From Pseudomonadota bacterium (GTDB lineage Bacteria > Myxococcota > Bradymonadia > UBA4248): a DNA stretch of 7,532 nucleotides. The notes beneath the pieces are model-generated. The model worked only from the letters and a program-made list of their open reading frames with translations. It was not told where the DNA came from and did not search any database. The DNA lies in the NCBI GenBank assembly GCA_017613855.1, contig JAGACY010000281.1, positions 1 to 7,532 of the forward strand, in the 5' to 3' direction. This document shows, piece after piece, positions 1 to 6,001 of the stretch. A program made the position numbers and the translations under genes. Numbering within the stretch: position 1 is the first letter of the stretch; every line of letters begins with the position of its first letter.

Positions 1-21
1 CCCCCCACGCACACAATAAAA

Positions 22-1080
22 ATGCGATTTGTCGATGAGATAAAAATACAAGCGACCGCCGGCAAAGGCGGCGATGGCGCGGCTTCCTTTCGGCGTGAAA
101 TGTACGTTCCCCAGGGCGGCCCCAATGGCGGCGACGGCGGCAAGGGTGGCGATGTCGTATTCGTTGGCGATGATGGCTTCAACACTTTGAGTCATTTGAG
201 ATTTCGCCATTTTCTCAAGGCCAAAAATGGCGTTCCCGGCGGAAAAAACAAGATGCATGGCGCCAATGGCGACGACTGCGTCATTCCCGTTCCCGTCGGT
301 ACGCTCATTTATGACAACGAAACCGATGAGCTCATTGGCGATATTACTCAGCATGGGCAAAAATTCATTGCCTGCAAAGGCGGCCGCGGCGGCCGCGGCA
401 ATACCCATTTTGCCACAGCCACCAACCGCACACCCCATCTGGCCGAGCGCGGACGGCGCGGCGAAGACAAGACCATCCGGCTTGAGCTCAAACTCCTGGC
501 CGATGTTGGTTTGCTCGGTTTCCCCAGCGTCGGCAAATCGACATTCATTTCGACCGTTTCGAATGCCAAGCCCAAAATCGCCGATTATCCCTTTACGACA
601 CTCGTGCCCAATCTCGGCGTCGTGACCATAAACGATTACTTTAGCTTCGTCATTGCCGATGTGCCGGGCCTCATCGTCGGCGCCAGCCAGGGCAAAGGGC
701 TCGGGCTCGATTTCCTCAAACACCTCGAACGTACGCGCATTCTCGTTCATCTCATCGAGGTTACGTATCAGCTCGAAGGCGCCGAAACCGACCGCGATCC
801 CATCGCAGATTTCGAAAAACTCAATCAGGAACTCGCCTTTTTCAGCGAAGAACTCGCCAATAAACAGCAGATCGTCGTGCTCAATAAGTGCGATGAACCA
901 TACGTCGAATCGGAAATCGAACGCCTGCGCGAAGAATTTACCCAGCGAGGATGCGAATTCCACGCCATCAGTTGTCAATCACACGAAGGCATCGAAGAAC
1001 TGCTGCATTCCATCGCTCGCCATCTTCAGCGTGCACGCCTCGAAGAAAAAGAGCAGGCCGAACAAAACCAGGCAGATTGA
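22..1080 (+). CDS. obg: Obg family GTPase (CgtA/ObgE), complete
   Basis: Obg is a GTPase that associates with the large ribosomal subunit and acts in ribosome assembly and stress control (family knowledge). The 352-residue product has both conserved domains. Residues 1-158 are the glycine-rich Obg fold, beginning MRFVDEIKIQATAGKGGDG with runs such as GGDGGKGGDV. The G domain follows: P-loop GFPSVGKS at 166-173, switch I with FTT at 191-193, DVPG at 213-216, NKCD at 288-291, and a G5 region ISC at 316-318 where SA is more usual. There is no C-terminal OCT domain; the protein ends in a short charged tail. The ATG at 22 gives the canonical N-terminus. Only 21 bases precede it, with no clear ribosome binding site, and rplU-rpmA, often found upstream, would be off the window. 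nadD follows after 2 bp, so the two are probably co-transcribed. Confidence 0.97.
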   Translation: MRFVDEIKIQATAGKGGDGAASFRREMYVPQGGPNGGDGGKGGDVVFVGDDGFNTLSHLRFRHFLKAKNGVPGGKNKMHGANGDDCVIPVPVGTLIYDNETDELIGDITQHGQKFIACKGGRGGRGNTHFATATNRTPHLAERGRRGEDKTIRLELKLLADVGLLGFPSVGKSTFISTVSNAKPKIADYPFTTLVPNLGVVTINDYFSFVIADVPGLIVGASQGKGLGLDFLKHLERTRILVHLIEVTYQLEGAETDRDPIADFEKLNQELAFFSEELANKQQIVVLNKCDEPYVESEIERLREEFTQRGCEFHAISCQSHEGIEELLHSIARHLQRARLEEKEQAEQNQAD

Positions 1081-1082
1081 CC

Positions 1083-1673
1083 ATGAGCCAGCCGCTTATC
1101 TATTACGGCGGTTCATTCAATCCGCCCCATATCGCGCACTATCTCTTTGTGGCCGCGCTCAAAGCCTATTACCCTGACTGGACGATTTGGGTTGCCCCGA
1201 CGTTCAGCCATGCCTTTAATAAGGCGCTGATGCCTTACGAACTGCGTCTGGCTATGCTCGAAGATATGTTTGCACCGCTCAAAGATGTGGAAATATCCCG
1301 AATCGAGAGCAGCCTGAACAAGTCGCCGAGCTATACAATTGATGTCGTGCGCTATTTGCGCACGCTTGTGCCAGATCGGGAAATCTATCTCGCCGTCGGT
1401 GCCGATATCGTACCGACCCTGCCGCAGTGGCGTGATTATGACGAACTGCAAAAAATCGCTCAATTCCTCATTTTCCCGCGTGAAGGCTGCGATAACTCAA
1501 TGGCGATCGACATGCCTCATCTGCCCGATATTTCGAGTACACTGCTTCGTCAGTGGATGGATGAAGGACGCTGGGATTTGATTAAACCCTGGATGCCGCT
1601 GCGCGCCTTCGAACGACTGAGAGCTAATGCAGAATGCGGAATGCGGAATGCGGAATTGAATTTGCAAAACTAA
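1083..1673 (+). CDS. nadD: Nicotinate-nucleotide adenylyltransferase (NadD-like)
   Basis: The likely role is adenylyl transfer from ATP to nicotinate mononucleotide, making deamido-NAD in cytoplasmic NAD synthesis. The 196-residue product has the nucleotidyltransferase signature GGSFNPPHIAH at 9-19, SYTIDVVRYL at 83-92, AVGADIVPTLPQW at 104-116 and the C-terminal ISSTLLR at 150-156, equivalent to the family's ISSTxIR. In the HxGH motif the Gly is Ala (HIAH). The ATG at 1083 is chosen because it puts the nucleotide-binding strand at the N-terminus; an in-frame ATG at 951 would add 44 residues inside obg. The start is 2 bp after the obg stop, preceded by a weak AGG. The last ~16 residues (ANAECGMRNAELNLQN) are encoded by a 7-bp tandem repeat rather than a conserved tail. 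obg-nadD adjacency is common and supports the call. NMN adenylyltransferase activity cannot be excluded. Confidence 0.92.
   Translation: MSQPLIYYGGSFNPPHIAHYLFVAALKAYYPDWTIWVAPTFSHAFNKALMPYELRLAMLEDMFAPLKDVEISRIESSLNKSPSYTIDVVRYLRTLVPDREIYLAVGADIVPTLPQWRDYDELQKIAQFLIFPREGCDNSMAIDMPHLPDISSTLLRQWMDEGRWDLIKPWMPLRAFERLRANAECGMRNAELNLQN
1626..1660 (+). repeat. Five tandem heptamers inside the nadD 3' end
   Basis: Five consecutive 7-bp units in exact phase: AATGCAG, three AATGCGG copies and a degenerate AATTGAA. They are translated as the NadD tail NAECGMRNAEL. The stop codon (1671-1673) lies 10 bases beyond. The units share the AATGNNN pattern with the heptads at 1733-1767 and 3133-3415, but here the pattern is on the + strand. 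Confidence 0.85.
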
Positions 1674-1732
1674 AGAGGGAGTCTGAAGCTAAATAAACTT
1701 AATTCTTCAGCAAGATCTTTGAGAATACCATT

Positions 1733-1767
1733 CCTAATTATGCATTATGCATTATCAATTATGCATT
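1733..1767 (-). repeat. Heptamer block downstream of nadD, inverted
   Basis: On the - strand this is AATGCAT, AATTGAT, AATGCAT, AATGCAT and a degenerate AATTAGG, in exact 7-bp phase. The orientation is opposite to the block at 1626-1660; 72 bp of sequence with no visible gene separates the two. A GC-rich palindrome (1786-1800) and the nadD terminator follow. The stretch 1674-1818 holds no gene that I can support. Confidence 0.85.
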
Positions 1768-1785
1768 ATTGAGCTGCTTCGTCTT

Positions 1786-1800
1786 TTCGGCTGCGCCGAA
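1786..1800. other. Perfect short palindrome, TTCGGC-TGC-GCCGAA
   Basis: A 6-bp perfect stem with a 3-base loop, preceded on the + strand by TCTT and lacking a following T-run, so it is not a terminator by itself. It lies just after a heptamer block, echoing the palindromes that adjoin heptads at 3161-3394. Confidence 0.6.
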
Positions 1801-1812
1801 TGCGACTTCGCT

Positions 1813-1856
1813 CCCCGTCTATTCGGCTGACGCCAAATACGACGGGGATTTTTTTT
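1813..1856 (+). terminator. Intrinsic terminator of the obg-nadD transcript
   Basis: The outer stem is CCCCGTC (1813-1819) with GACGGGG (1841-1847). It continues as TATT/AATA across a one-base bulge and GGC/GCC around loop TGAC, and is followed by eight T (1849-1856). It ends + strand transcription. The opposite strand has no T-run after the hairpin, so it is one-directional. The hairpin and T-run overlap the last ~12 codons of the convergent CcmF-like gene. Confidence 0.88.
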
Positions 1857-3069
1857 GTGGGATGGCGGCAAACCACAGGCACAGGAGGATGATCCACAAT
1901 TCGAATAATCGCTCGGGGGTTGTATTTCGAACGAGCAGCTGTACGCCTTTGGTCGCCTGATACTGAATCACCCAGTGACGTTTGGGGATGATGGTATCCC
2001 AGATATCAGCAGCCTGCGGCGGTTCGGATGAATCACAGGACTGATAGGGCAATGTCCATTCATTCGAGTTATGGGTGATGTCAAACTGATAATGCAGGCA
2101 GTCGTCTTTGGGCATCGAATGCACGCCGGTAAGGACATATTCTGAAGAATCGACATTGGCCCACAGCATTTGCTGAAGCGGGCGATCGGGGCCCGATGGG
2201 AGCAGCAGTACCCAGAGCAGTGTGATGCACCCGAGAATCAATGGGAGTTTTCTGTGTGCCCTGAACCAGAGTATGCCCCACAAAAAGAGAAAAATACCGG
2301 CCAATGCGGCGTGATGCACGTTTTCATAGAATGGGGTTAGTGATAAGATCCCAAGGAAAATTAACAAAATGCCCGCAAAAGAATCCCGCATTCCAATGGG
2401 AGTGTGTGTGTGCGTTTGGAGTGTCTTGGCATAAACAGCCAATAATATGATTAACCAGATGCCGACAAAAATCGGCCATATCCACGAGAATTTTTCGACA
2501 AAGAAATTGTGTCTCGAAGCCAGGGCATGTGGGCCCAGCAGCATGTAGAGCTGTGTCAGAATGGCCAACAGAGTTGTCAATGCCCAGAAAGCCCGGTTTT
2601 CATGAGCGTTGTAGCCATAAACGAGTGCAAACCAAACGATGAGTGAAATGAGTTCGACGCTGTCCCATTGCCAGAGCGCTCCCCAGGCATAATTATCGAA
2701 TGCCCAGAACATGCCGGTTACAATGGCGATGCTTTCGATCATGATCACAAGACGAGCTGCCAGTCTGGAGGACTTTGGGGATGTCAGGGTGTGTACGGCA
2801 AGACATATTACAGCCATACGAGCAGCCCATGACGTCCAGATATGCAGCTGTGCCAGTGAATGTTCTCCAAAAGTCTCGATAAAACTATGGTTTTCGGGAC
2901 GGATCAGAAAATAGAAGCCCATAAAAAGGGCACACATCAGGAATCCTGCTCTATTCCTTTGGCAGAGCAGCCATATCAGGCCTGTGATGGCCAGAATGAG
3001 TTCGATATGTTGGGCGATTTGCGTGAACAATTGGCGTCTTTTCCATAATTGAATTGAACAGGCCACCAT
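1819..3069 (-). CDS. Divergent, short CcmF/CcsA-family cytochrome c assembly protein
   Basis: Probable inner-membrane heme-handling protein that passes heme to apocytochrome c in the periplasm. The 416-residue product is very hydrophobic, with roughly eleven predicted membrane segments. Its tryptophan-rich motif WGALWQWDSVE (129-139) matches the heme-binding WWD signature of CcmC/CcmF/CcsA (WGxxWxWDPxE), with Ser for Pro. His76 (QLHIW) before it and His187 (SRHNF) after it are candidate heme ligands. A soluble loop of about 95 residues (291-388) and a final membrane helix (389-402) follow, an arrangement resembling the end of CcmF. Classical CcmF is about 650 residues, so this is a reduced or divergent form; a CcsA-like assignment remains possible. 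An in-frame stop lies 12 bases upstream of the ATG; GAG eight bases before the start is a weak ribosome site. The CcmE-like gene upstream on the same strand supports the assignment. The gene ends in nadD's terminator. Confidence 0.72.
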   Translation of the reverse strand: MVACSIQLWKRRQLFTQIAQHIELILAITGLIWLLCQRNRAGFLMCALFMGFYFLIRPENHSFIETFGEHSLAQLHIWTSWAARMAVICLAVHTLTSPKSSRLAARLVIMIESIAIVTGMFWAFDNYAWGALWQWDSVELISLIVWFALVYGYNAHENRAFWALTTLLAILTQLYMLLGPHALASRHNFFVEKFSWIWPIFVGIWLIILLAVYAKTLQTHTHTPIGMRDSFAGILLIFLGILSLTPFYENVHHAALAGIFLFLWGILWFRAHRKLPLILGCITLLWVLLLPSGPDRPLQQMLWANVDSSEYVLTGVHSMPKDDCLHYQFDITHNSNEWTLPYQSCDSSEPPQAADIWDTIIPKRHWVIQYQATKGVQLLVRNTTPERLFELWIILLCLWFAAIPQKKSPSYLASAE

Positions 3070-3152
3070 GGGGGGAGCTCATTCATAGCCAATAGTCGTG
3101 AGTCATTGCTGTGTCATTACTTGTGTACGTCAATTATTCATTCATCATTATT

Positions 3153-3252
3153 CATTATTCATTATCATTCCCCCGTGGGTTACGCTTCGCTTACCCACGG
3201 TTATTGACTACGAATGTACCGCCCCTCCGGGGCGTGTGGATCATTATTCATT
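3153..3252. repeat. 100-bp exact direct repeat, copy 1
   Basis: Identical base for base to 3305-3404, 152 bp away. It contains two palindromes: an 8-bp stem CCGTGGGT/ACCCACGG (3173-3200) and CGCCCC-TCC-GGGGCG (3220-3234). The two are joined by a constant 19-bp segment, and heptad bases lie at both edges. Confidence 0.95.
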
Positions 3253-3304
3253 ATCCATTATCCATTATTCATTATCCATTATTCAGTATCCATTATTCAT
3301 TATC

Positions 3305-3404
3305 CATTATTCATTATCATTCCCCCGTGGGTTACGCTTCGCTTACCCACGGTTATTGACTACGAATGTACCGCCCCTCCGGGGCGTGTGGATCATTATT
3401 CATT
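3305..3404. repeat. 100-bp exact direct repeat, copy 2
   Basis: Second perfect copy, with its palindromes at 3325-3352 and 3372-3386. Complete identity suggests recent duplication or ongoing homogenisation. Ten heptads separate it from copy 1. Confidence 0.95.
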
Positions 3405-3413
3405 CATCATTAT

Positions 3414-3779
3414 TCATAAAAATGGGTGTCCGTCACAGCGTCGTAAAATCTTGGAAACAATGAGTCGGTTGTCTTTCCAGATGCCTTCGACGATGAGTGT
3501 ATCCTTTGTGGAGAGAGGCTGTTCGGGAGAAACTGCAATGGGAATGCAGTGGTCTTCGGCACAGAGCTGAGCCTGTCGGTAAGCCCCTTCTATCTGCAGT
3601 GAGATTGCTGTGCCCTCCAGGCGGTAAAACTTCCCCTCGTGAGGGATGAAATCACGAGGGGATTGTGTGTATTTGGGGGATTCCAATCCAAAAAAAATCA
3701 AAAAGGCAATGATTAGGCCTGCCGAAAGGATTGGAATCAGAATGGTGCGTTTAGAACCATTTGTTGGTGTTGAAGTCAT
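3414..3779 (-). CDS. ccmE: CcmE-like heme chaperone with Cys in place of the heme-binding His
   Basis: Likely periplasmic heme chaperone of System I cytochrome c maturation, holding heme for CcmF. The 121-residue product has a short polar N-terminus, one membrane helix (about 12-31) and a small beta-rich domain. The stretch GKFYRLEGTA (49-58) and the end LIVEGIWKDNRLIVSKILRR (95-114) fit the CcmE OB fold; E. coli CcmE has VVVQGELEKG then AKEVLAKHDENY here. The heme-binding His position reads Cys115 (CDGHPF), as in Cys-type CcmE of Desulfovibrio and archaea (CxxxY), but the Tyr position is Pro with Phe next. Cys73 and Cys78 are additional. The protein stops six residues after Cys115, shorter than E. 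coli CcmE (about 159), and its TGA stop lies in the repeat. The start at 3779 overlaps the kinase by 29 bp, with CGGA just upstream; ATGs at 3812 and 3908 are possible but less likely. Confidence 0.72.
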   Translation of the reverse strand: MTSTPTNGSKRTILIPILSAGLIIAFLIFFGLESPKYTQSPRDFIPHEGKFYRLEGTAISLQIEGAYRQAQLCAEDHCIPIAVSPEQPLSTKDTLIVEGIWKDNRLIVSKILRRCDGHPFL

Positions 3780-5898
3780 ATCCGATGGTAACTGTCTGTC
3801 CTGCTTTGACATTGACTGTCTTGCTGACAGAGACGTGTTTGGATGGCAATTGTATTTCAACTTTATGGTTGCCGGCTTTGTACTCTCGGGTAATGGTTGT
3901 ATTGCCAATACGTTTGGAGTCGATCAACACGGTTGCCCATGGATTTGCCTTGACCGTAATATTGCCTTTGCCACCTGCAGCCGTTGCCTTATCCTTTGAG
4001 GATGTGGATTTCTTGGATGAATCTGTCGGTGCTTTGGCAGGCTGAGCCTTTGTGGGCGAAGGTGCCGCTGCAGGTGCTGGTGCAGGTGCAGGTGGAGGGG
4101 GTGGTGTTCTTGTGGCAACTTTCGTTTCGGATTTGCTGAGTTCGATGTTTAATTTGGGATCCATCCCTTTGGTGATCACCAGTAAACGCGATTCCGGTGC
4201 ATATTCATTGCTTTCCGGGATAACCTCGATCTTGAGTTCTTCACCATATGGTACTTCGGGCATGGTAACAGGACTTTTGCCCTTTTCTTCACCATTGACT
4301 TTAACCGTCAGTTTATCAGGTGATGTGTTAATGATAAATGCAGGGATGGCATTCATTTGTTCGGCGCGGGCTTCATCGGAAGTCTTGAGATGTGCGTCGA
4401 TCGTTTGGGTCAGGAAAGCAATTTCACGTTCGCTGGTATAGGGCTCATAGCCATCTTTTTCGATCGTGATTTCGTATTTTTGTCCCAGATGGGTTTTATA
4501 GGAATACTGATTGGTGACCAGAGTTCCGCCGGTAGATGGATCTTTAATGGGTTCACCATTGAGTTTGATGGTTGCGCCATCGGGATCGGATTTAAAGGTA
4601 ATGGATGCTTCCGGGTACTCGAAAGTCGGTGATTCAGGCTGTTCTTCGGCAATTTTTGCAATTGCGATGATTGAACAAATCACAGCACCTATAAAGAGAA
4701 GTGCGATGAAGAAGAACATCCATGCAGGGACTTTGTTGGTTGTAATGGGAATTTGGCCAAGAGACGGCGATGGAAATCCGGGGGGCGGATACATCGCATC
4801 GGATGACATGATGGTGGGAGGTGCAGCATTATTGACATTGATGGTATGCATCGGAGCTGCATTCACATTCACATTGGCTTGACGCGCAGGACCATTCTTT
4901 TGAATGAAATTCCCATCATCATAGGAATAGAGAGAGTTGCCCGGAACATAGTCGGGCAATTCGGAGAATGAATGTCCTTGTTTATTGGTCAAATCGAGGA
5001 CGACTTCGCCGAGTCTGCGATCACTGCCGTCGCCATATTGATTGAGCCAATTCTCGAGTGCTGAAGCGAGTATACCGCATGTCGGGTAGCGCATATCGCG
5101 GTCACGCTCGAGGGTTTTCATAAAGATGTCACCCAATTCCCGAGGAATATTTGAATCCATATCGGAGGGGTGAATGATCTCTGACTTGAGTACTTTGGTC
5201 AGAATATCGAAGTCACTGGCAGCTTTAAAGAGGCGATAACCTGTGAGCATTTCCCAGGCGACGGTACCCAGCGTGAACATGTCGCTTCTACCGTCGAGGT
5301 TTTTACCGCGAGCCTGTTCGGGGCTCATGTAGCTGCTTTTGCCTTTGACGGTACCGACACGGGTTTTGGTTGCACGGGAAGCCGCTTTGGCAATACCAAA
5401 ATCCATCAGTTTTACTTCGCCACGGTGCGAAATCATGATGTTGTGCGGTGTACAGTCACGGTGCACGATGTTTAATGGTGTACCATCATCGGCAGTGCAT
5501 TTGTGGGCATAATCGAGTGCTTTTGCGGTTTCACACATGACCCGTGCAATTTGGGTTGGTGTAAAACGTTTGTGGTATTTTTCGCAGGCATCGCTCAAAA
5601 TGCGCAAATCCGTACCATGGATGTATTCCATGGCGATGTACCAGTCATTGTTGACTTCGCCGACTTCATAGATATTGACGATATTGGGATGTTTTAATCG
5701 AATGGCAATATTGCCTTCATCCTTAAACATCGTGACGAAACTTTCATCTTCCGTGTACGATGGAAGTATACGTTTAATGGCGATTTCAAGGGGAGGCATG
5801 TTTGGATCGGCATAACGGGCTTTATAGATTTCTGCCATGCCGCCGACTGCGACTTGTCCCAATAAGAGGTATTTTCCAAATTGTTCGGGCTGTTTCAT
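3751..5898 (-). CDS. Membrane-anchored Ser/Thr protein kinase with C-terminal PEGA modules
   Basis: A Hanks-type kinase expected to phosphorylate cytoplasmic proteins in response to an extracytoplasmic or envelope cue; its substrates are unknown. In the 715-residue form the kinase domain covers about 8-290: glycine loop GQVAVGGMAEIY (14-25), ATP-binding Lys42 in AIK, helix-C Glu near 61, HRDCTPHN (146-153) with catalytic Asp148, DFG at 166-168 and SPE at 192-194. The catalytic-loop Lys of HRDxK is Thr. A Pro/Asn-rich linker and one membrane helix (about 390-413) follow, then two PEGA-like modules (about 430-506 and 519-588), a Pro/Ala-rich linker (598-641) and a third PEGA-like module (646-708). 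The ATG at 5898 starts MKQPEQFGKYLL, directly before the kinase fold; an ATG at 5955 would add 19 unlikely residues running through a hairpin. A weak AGAG precedes the start. The gene overlaps the ccmE-like gene by 29 bp. Confidence 0.95.
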   Translation of the reverse strand: MKQPEQFGKYLLLGQVAVGGMAEIYKARYADPNMPPLEIAIKRILPSYTEDESFVTMFKDEGNIAIRLKHPNIVNIYEVGEVNNDWYIAMEYIHGTDLRILSDACEKYHKRFTPTQIARVMCETAKALDYAHKCTADDGTPLNIVHRDCTPHNIMISHRGEVKLMDFGIAKAASRATKTRVGTVKGKSSYMSPEQARGKNLDGRSDMFTLGTVAWEMLTGYRLFKAASDFDILTKVLKSEIIHPSDMDSNIPRELGDIFMKTLERDRDMRYPTCGILASALENWLNQYGDGSDRRLGEVVLDLTNKQGHSFSELPDYVPGNSLYSYDDGNFIQKNGPARQANVNVNAAPMHTINVNNAAPPTIMSSDAMYPPPGFPSPSLGQIPITTNKVPAWMFFFIALLFIGAVICSIIAIAKIAEEQPESPTFEYPEASITFKSDPDGATIKLNGEPIKDPSTGGTLVTNQYSYKTHLGQKYEITIEKDGYEPYTSEREIAFLTQTIDAHLKTSDEARAEQMNAIPAFIINTSPDKLTVKVNGEEKGKSPVTMPEVPYGEELKIEVIPESNEYAPESRLLVITKGMDPKLNIELSKSETKVATRTPPPPPAPAPAPAAAPSPTKAQPAKAPTDSSKKSTSSKDKATAAGGKGNITVKANPWATVLIDSKRIGNTTITREYKAGNHKVEIQLPSKHVSVSKTVNVKAGQTVTIGYDFNTNKWF

Positions 5899-5934
5899 TG
5901 CTCTAATTAACTCTCGGTAATGCCCGCAAAAAGT

Positions 5935-5960
5935 GTTCTTTCTGCCGGGCCACAAAGAAC
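5935..5960 (-). promoter_or_regulatory. Inverted repeat in the kinase leader
   Basis: GTTCTTT (5935-5941) and AAAGAAC (5954-5960) form a perfect 7-bp stem around a GC-rich 12-base loop. On the - strand it is followed by ACTTTTT. It lies between the proposed promoter and the kinase start. It could be a weak terminator for the DUF4340 gene, an attenuator, or an operator; the sequence does not decide. Confidence 0.5.
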
Positions 5961-5968
5961 AATGCCTT

Positions 5969-5998
5969 ATTTTATCATATCTTAAGGTGTTATCGCAA
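5969..5998 (-). promoter_or_regulatory. Candidate sigma-70-type promoter for the kinase operon
   Basis: On the - strand, TTGCGA (5993-5998) and TAAAAT (5969-5974) are 18 bases apart and lie 70-100 bases before the kinase ATG. The AT-rich stretch just after the DUF4340 stop supports it. It would serve kinase, ccmE and ccmF. This is a match by eye, with no profile score. Confidence 0.4.
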
Positions 5999-6001
5999 CT
6001 T

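Larger units (their letters stand above)
3133..3417. repeat. Composite repeat element: heptads alternating with two 82-bp modules
   Basis: This element fills most of the 344-bp gap between the ccmE-like and ccmF-like genes. On the + strand the order is: four heptads (3133-3160, mainly ATTATTC), an 82-bp module (3161-3242), ten in-phase heptads alternating ATTATTC and ATTATCC (3243-3312), an identical 82-bp module (3313-3394), and three heptads (3395-3415). A 23-bp sequence recurs at both outer ends (3133-3155 and 3395-3417). Reading frames through it give only Ile/His/Tyr/Ser-rich low-complexity peptides and are not genes. No transposase or T-run terminator is visible. The remaining 3070-3132 appears to be unique leader sequence for the ccmF-like gene. 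Confidence 0.93.

Noticed and set aside
379..400. Overlapping GCGGCCGC repeats
   Set aside because: These encode the conserved Gly-Arg-rich GGRGGRG segment of Obg and need no other explanation.
227..625. 132-codon frame within obg
   Set aside because: It is an Ala/Pro-rich out-of-frame reading of a well-conserved gene.
951..1082. 44-residue upstream extension of NadD
   Set aside because: It lies wholly within obg, is Arg-rich without family similarity, and would bury the nucleotide-binding motif that normally starts the protein.
3133..3417. CRISPR-like array
   Set aside because: The repeated units are 7 bp and 82 bp, the modules are identical rather than variable like spacers, and no cas genes are present.
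3098..3570. Open frames of 80-120 codons rich in Ile, His, Tyr and Ser over the repeat array
   Set aside because: The peptides come from translating 7-bp repeats in successive frames, and the same frames are open only because the heptad lacks stops. There is no ribosome site or recognisable domain.
3780..3908. 43-residue upstream extension of the CcmE-like protein
   Set aside because: It is the alternate frame of the third PEGA module; starting at 3779 gives the expected short tail before the membrane helix.
4060..4107. GGTGCA-type hexamer tandem
   Set aside because: It is the Ala-Pro linker of the kinase, a common low-complexity coding repeat, not an independent element.
4052..4441. 129-codon open frame opposite the kinase, Gly/Ala-rich
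   Set aside because: It is the antisense of the Pro/Ala linker and PEGA codons, with no motif and no ribosome site.
5899..5955. 19-residue extension of the kinase
   Set aside because: It passes through the leader hairpin and has no kinase-family similarity; the ATG at 5898 directly precedes the conserved fold.
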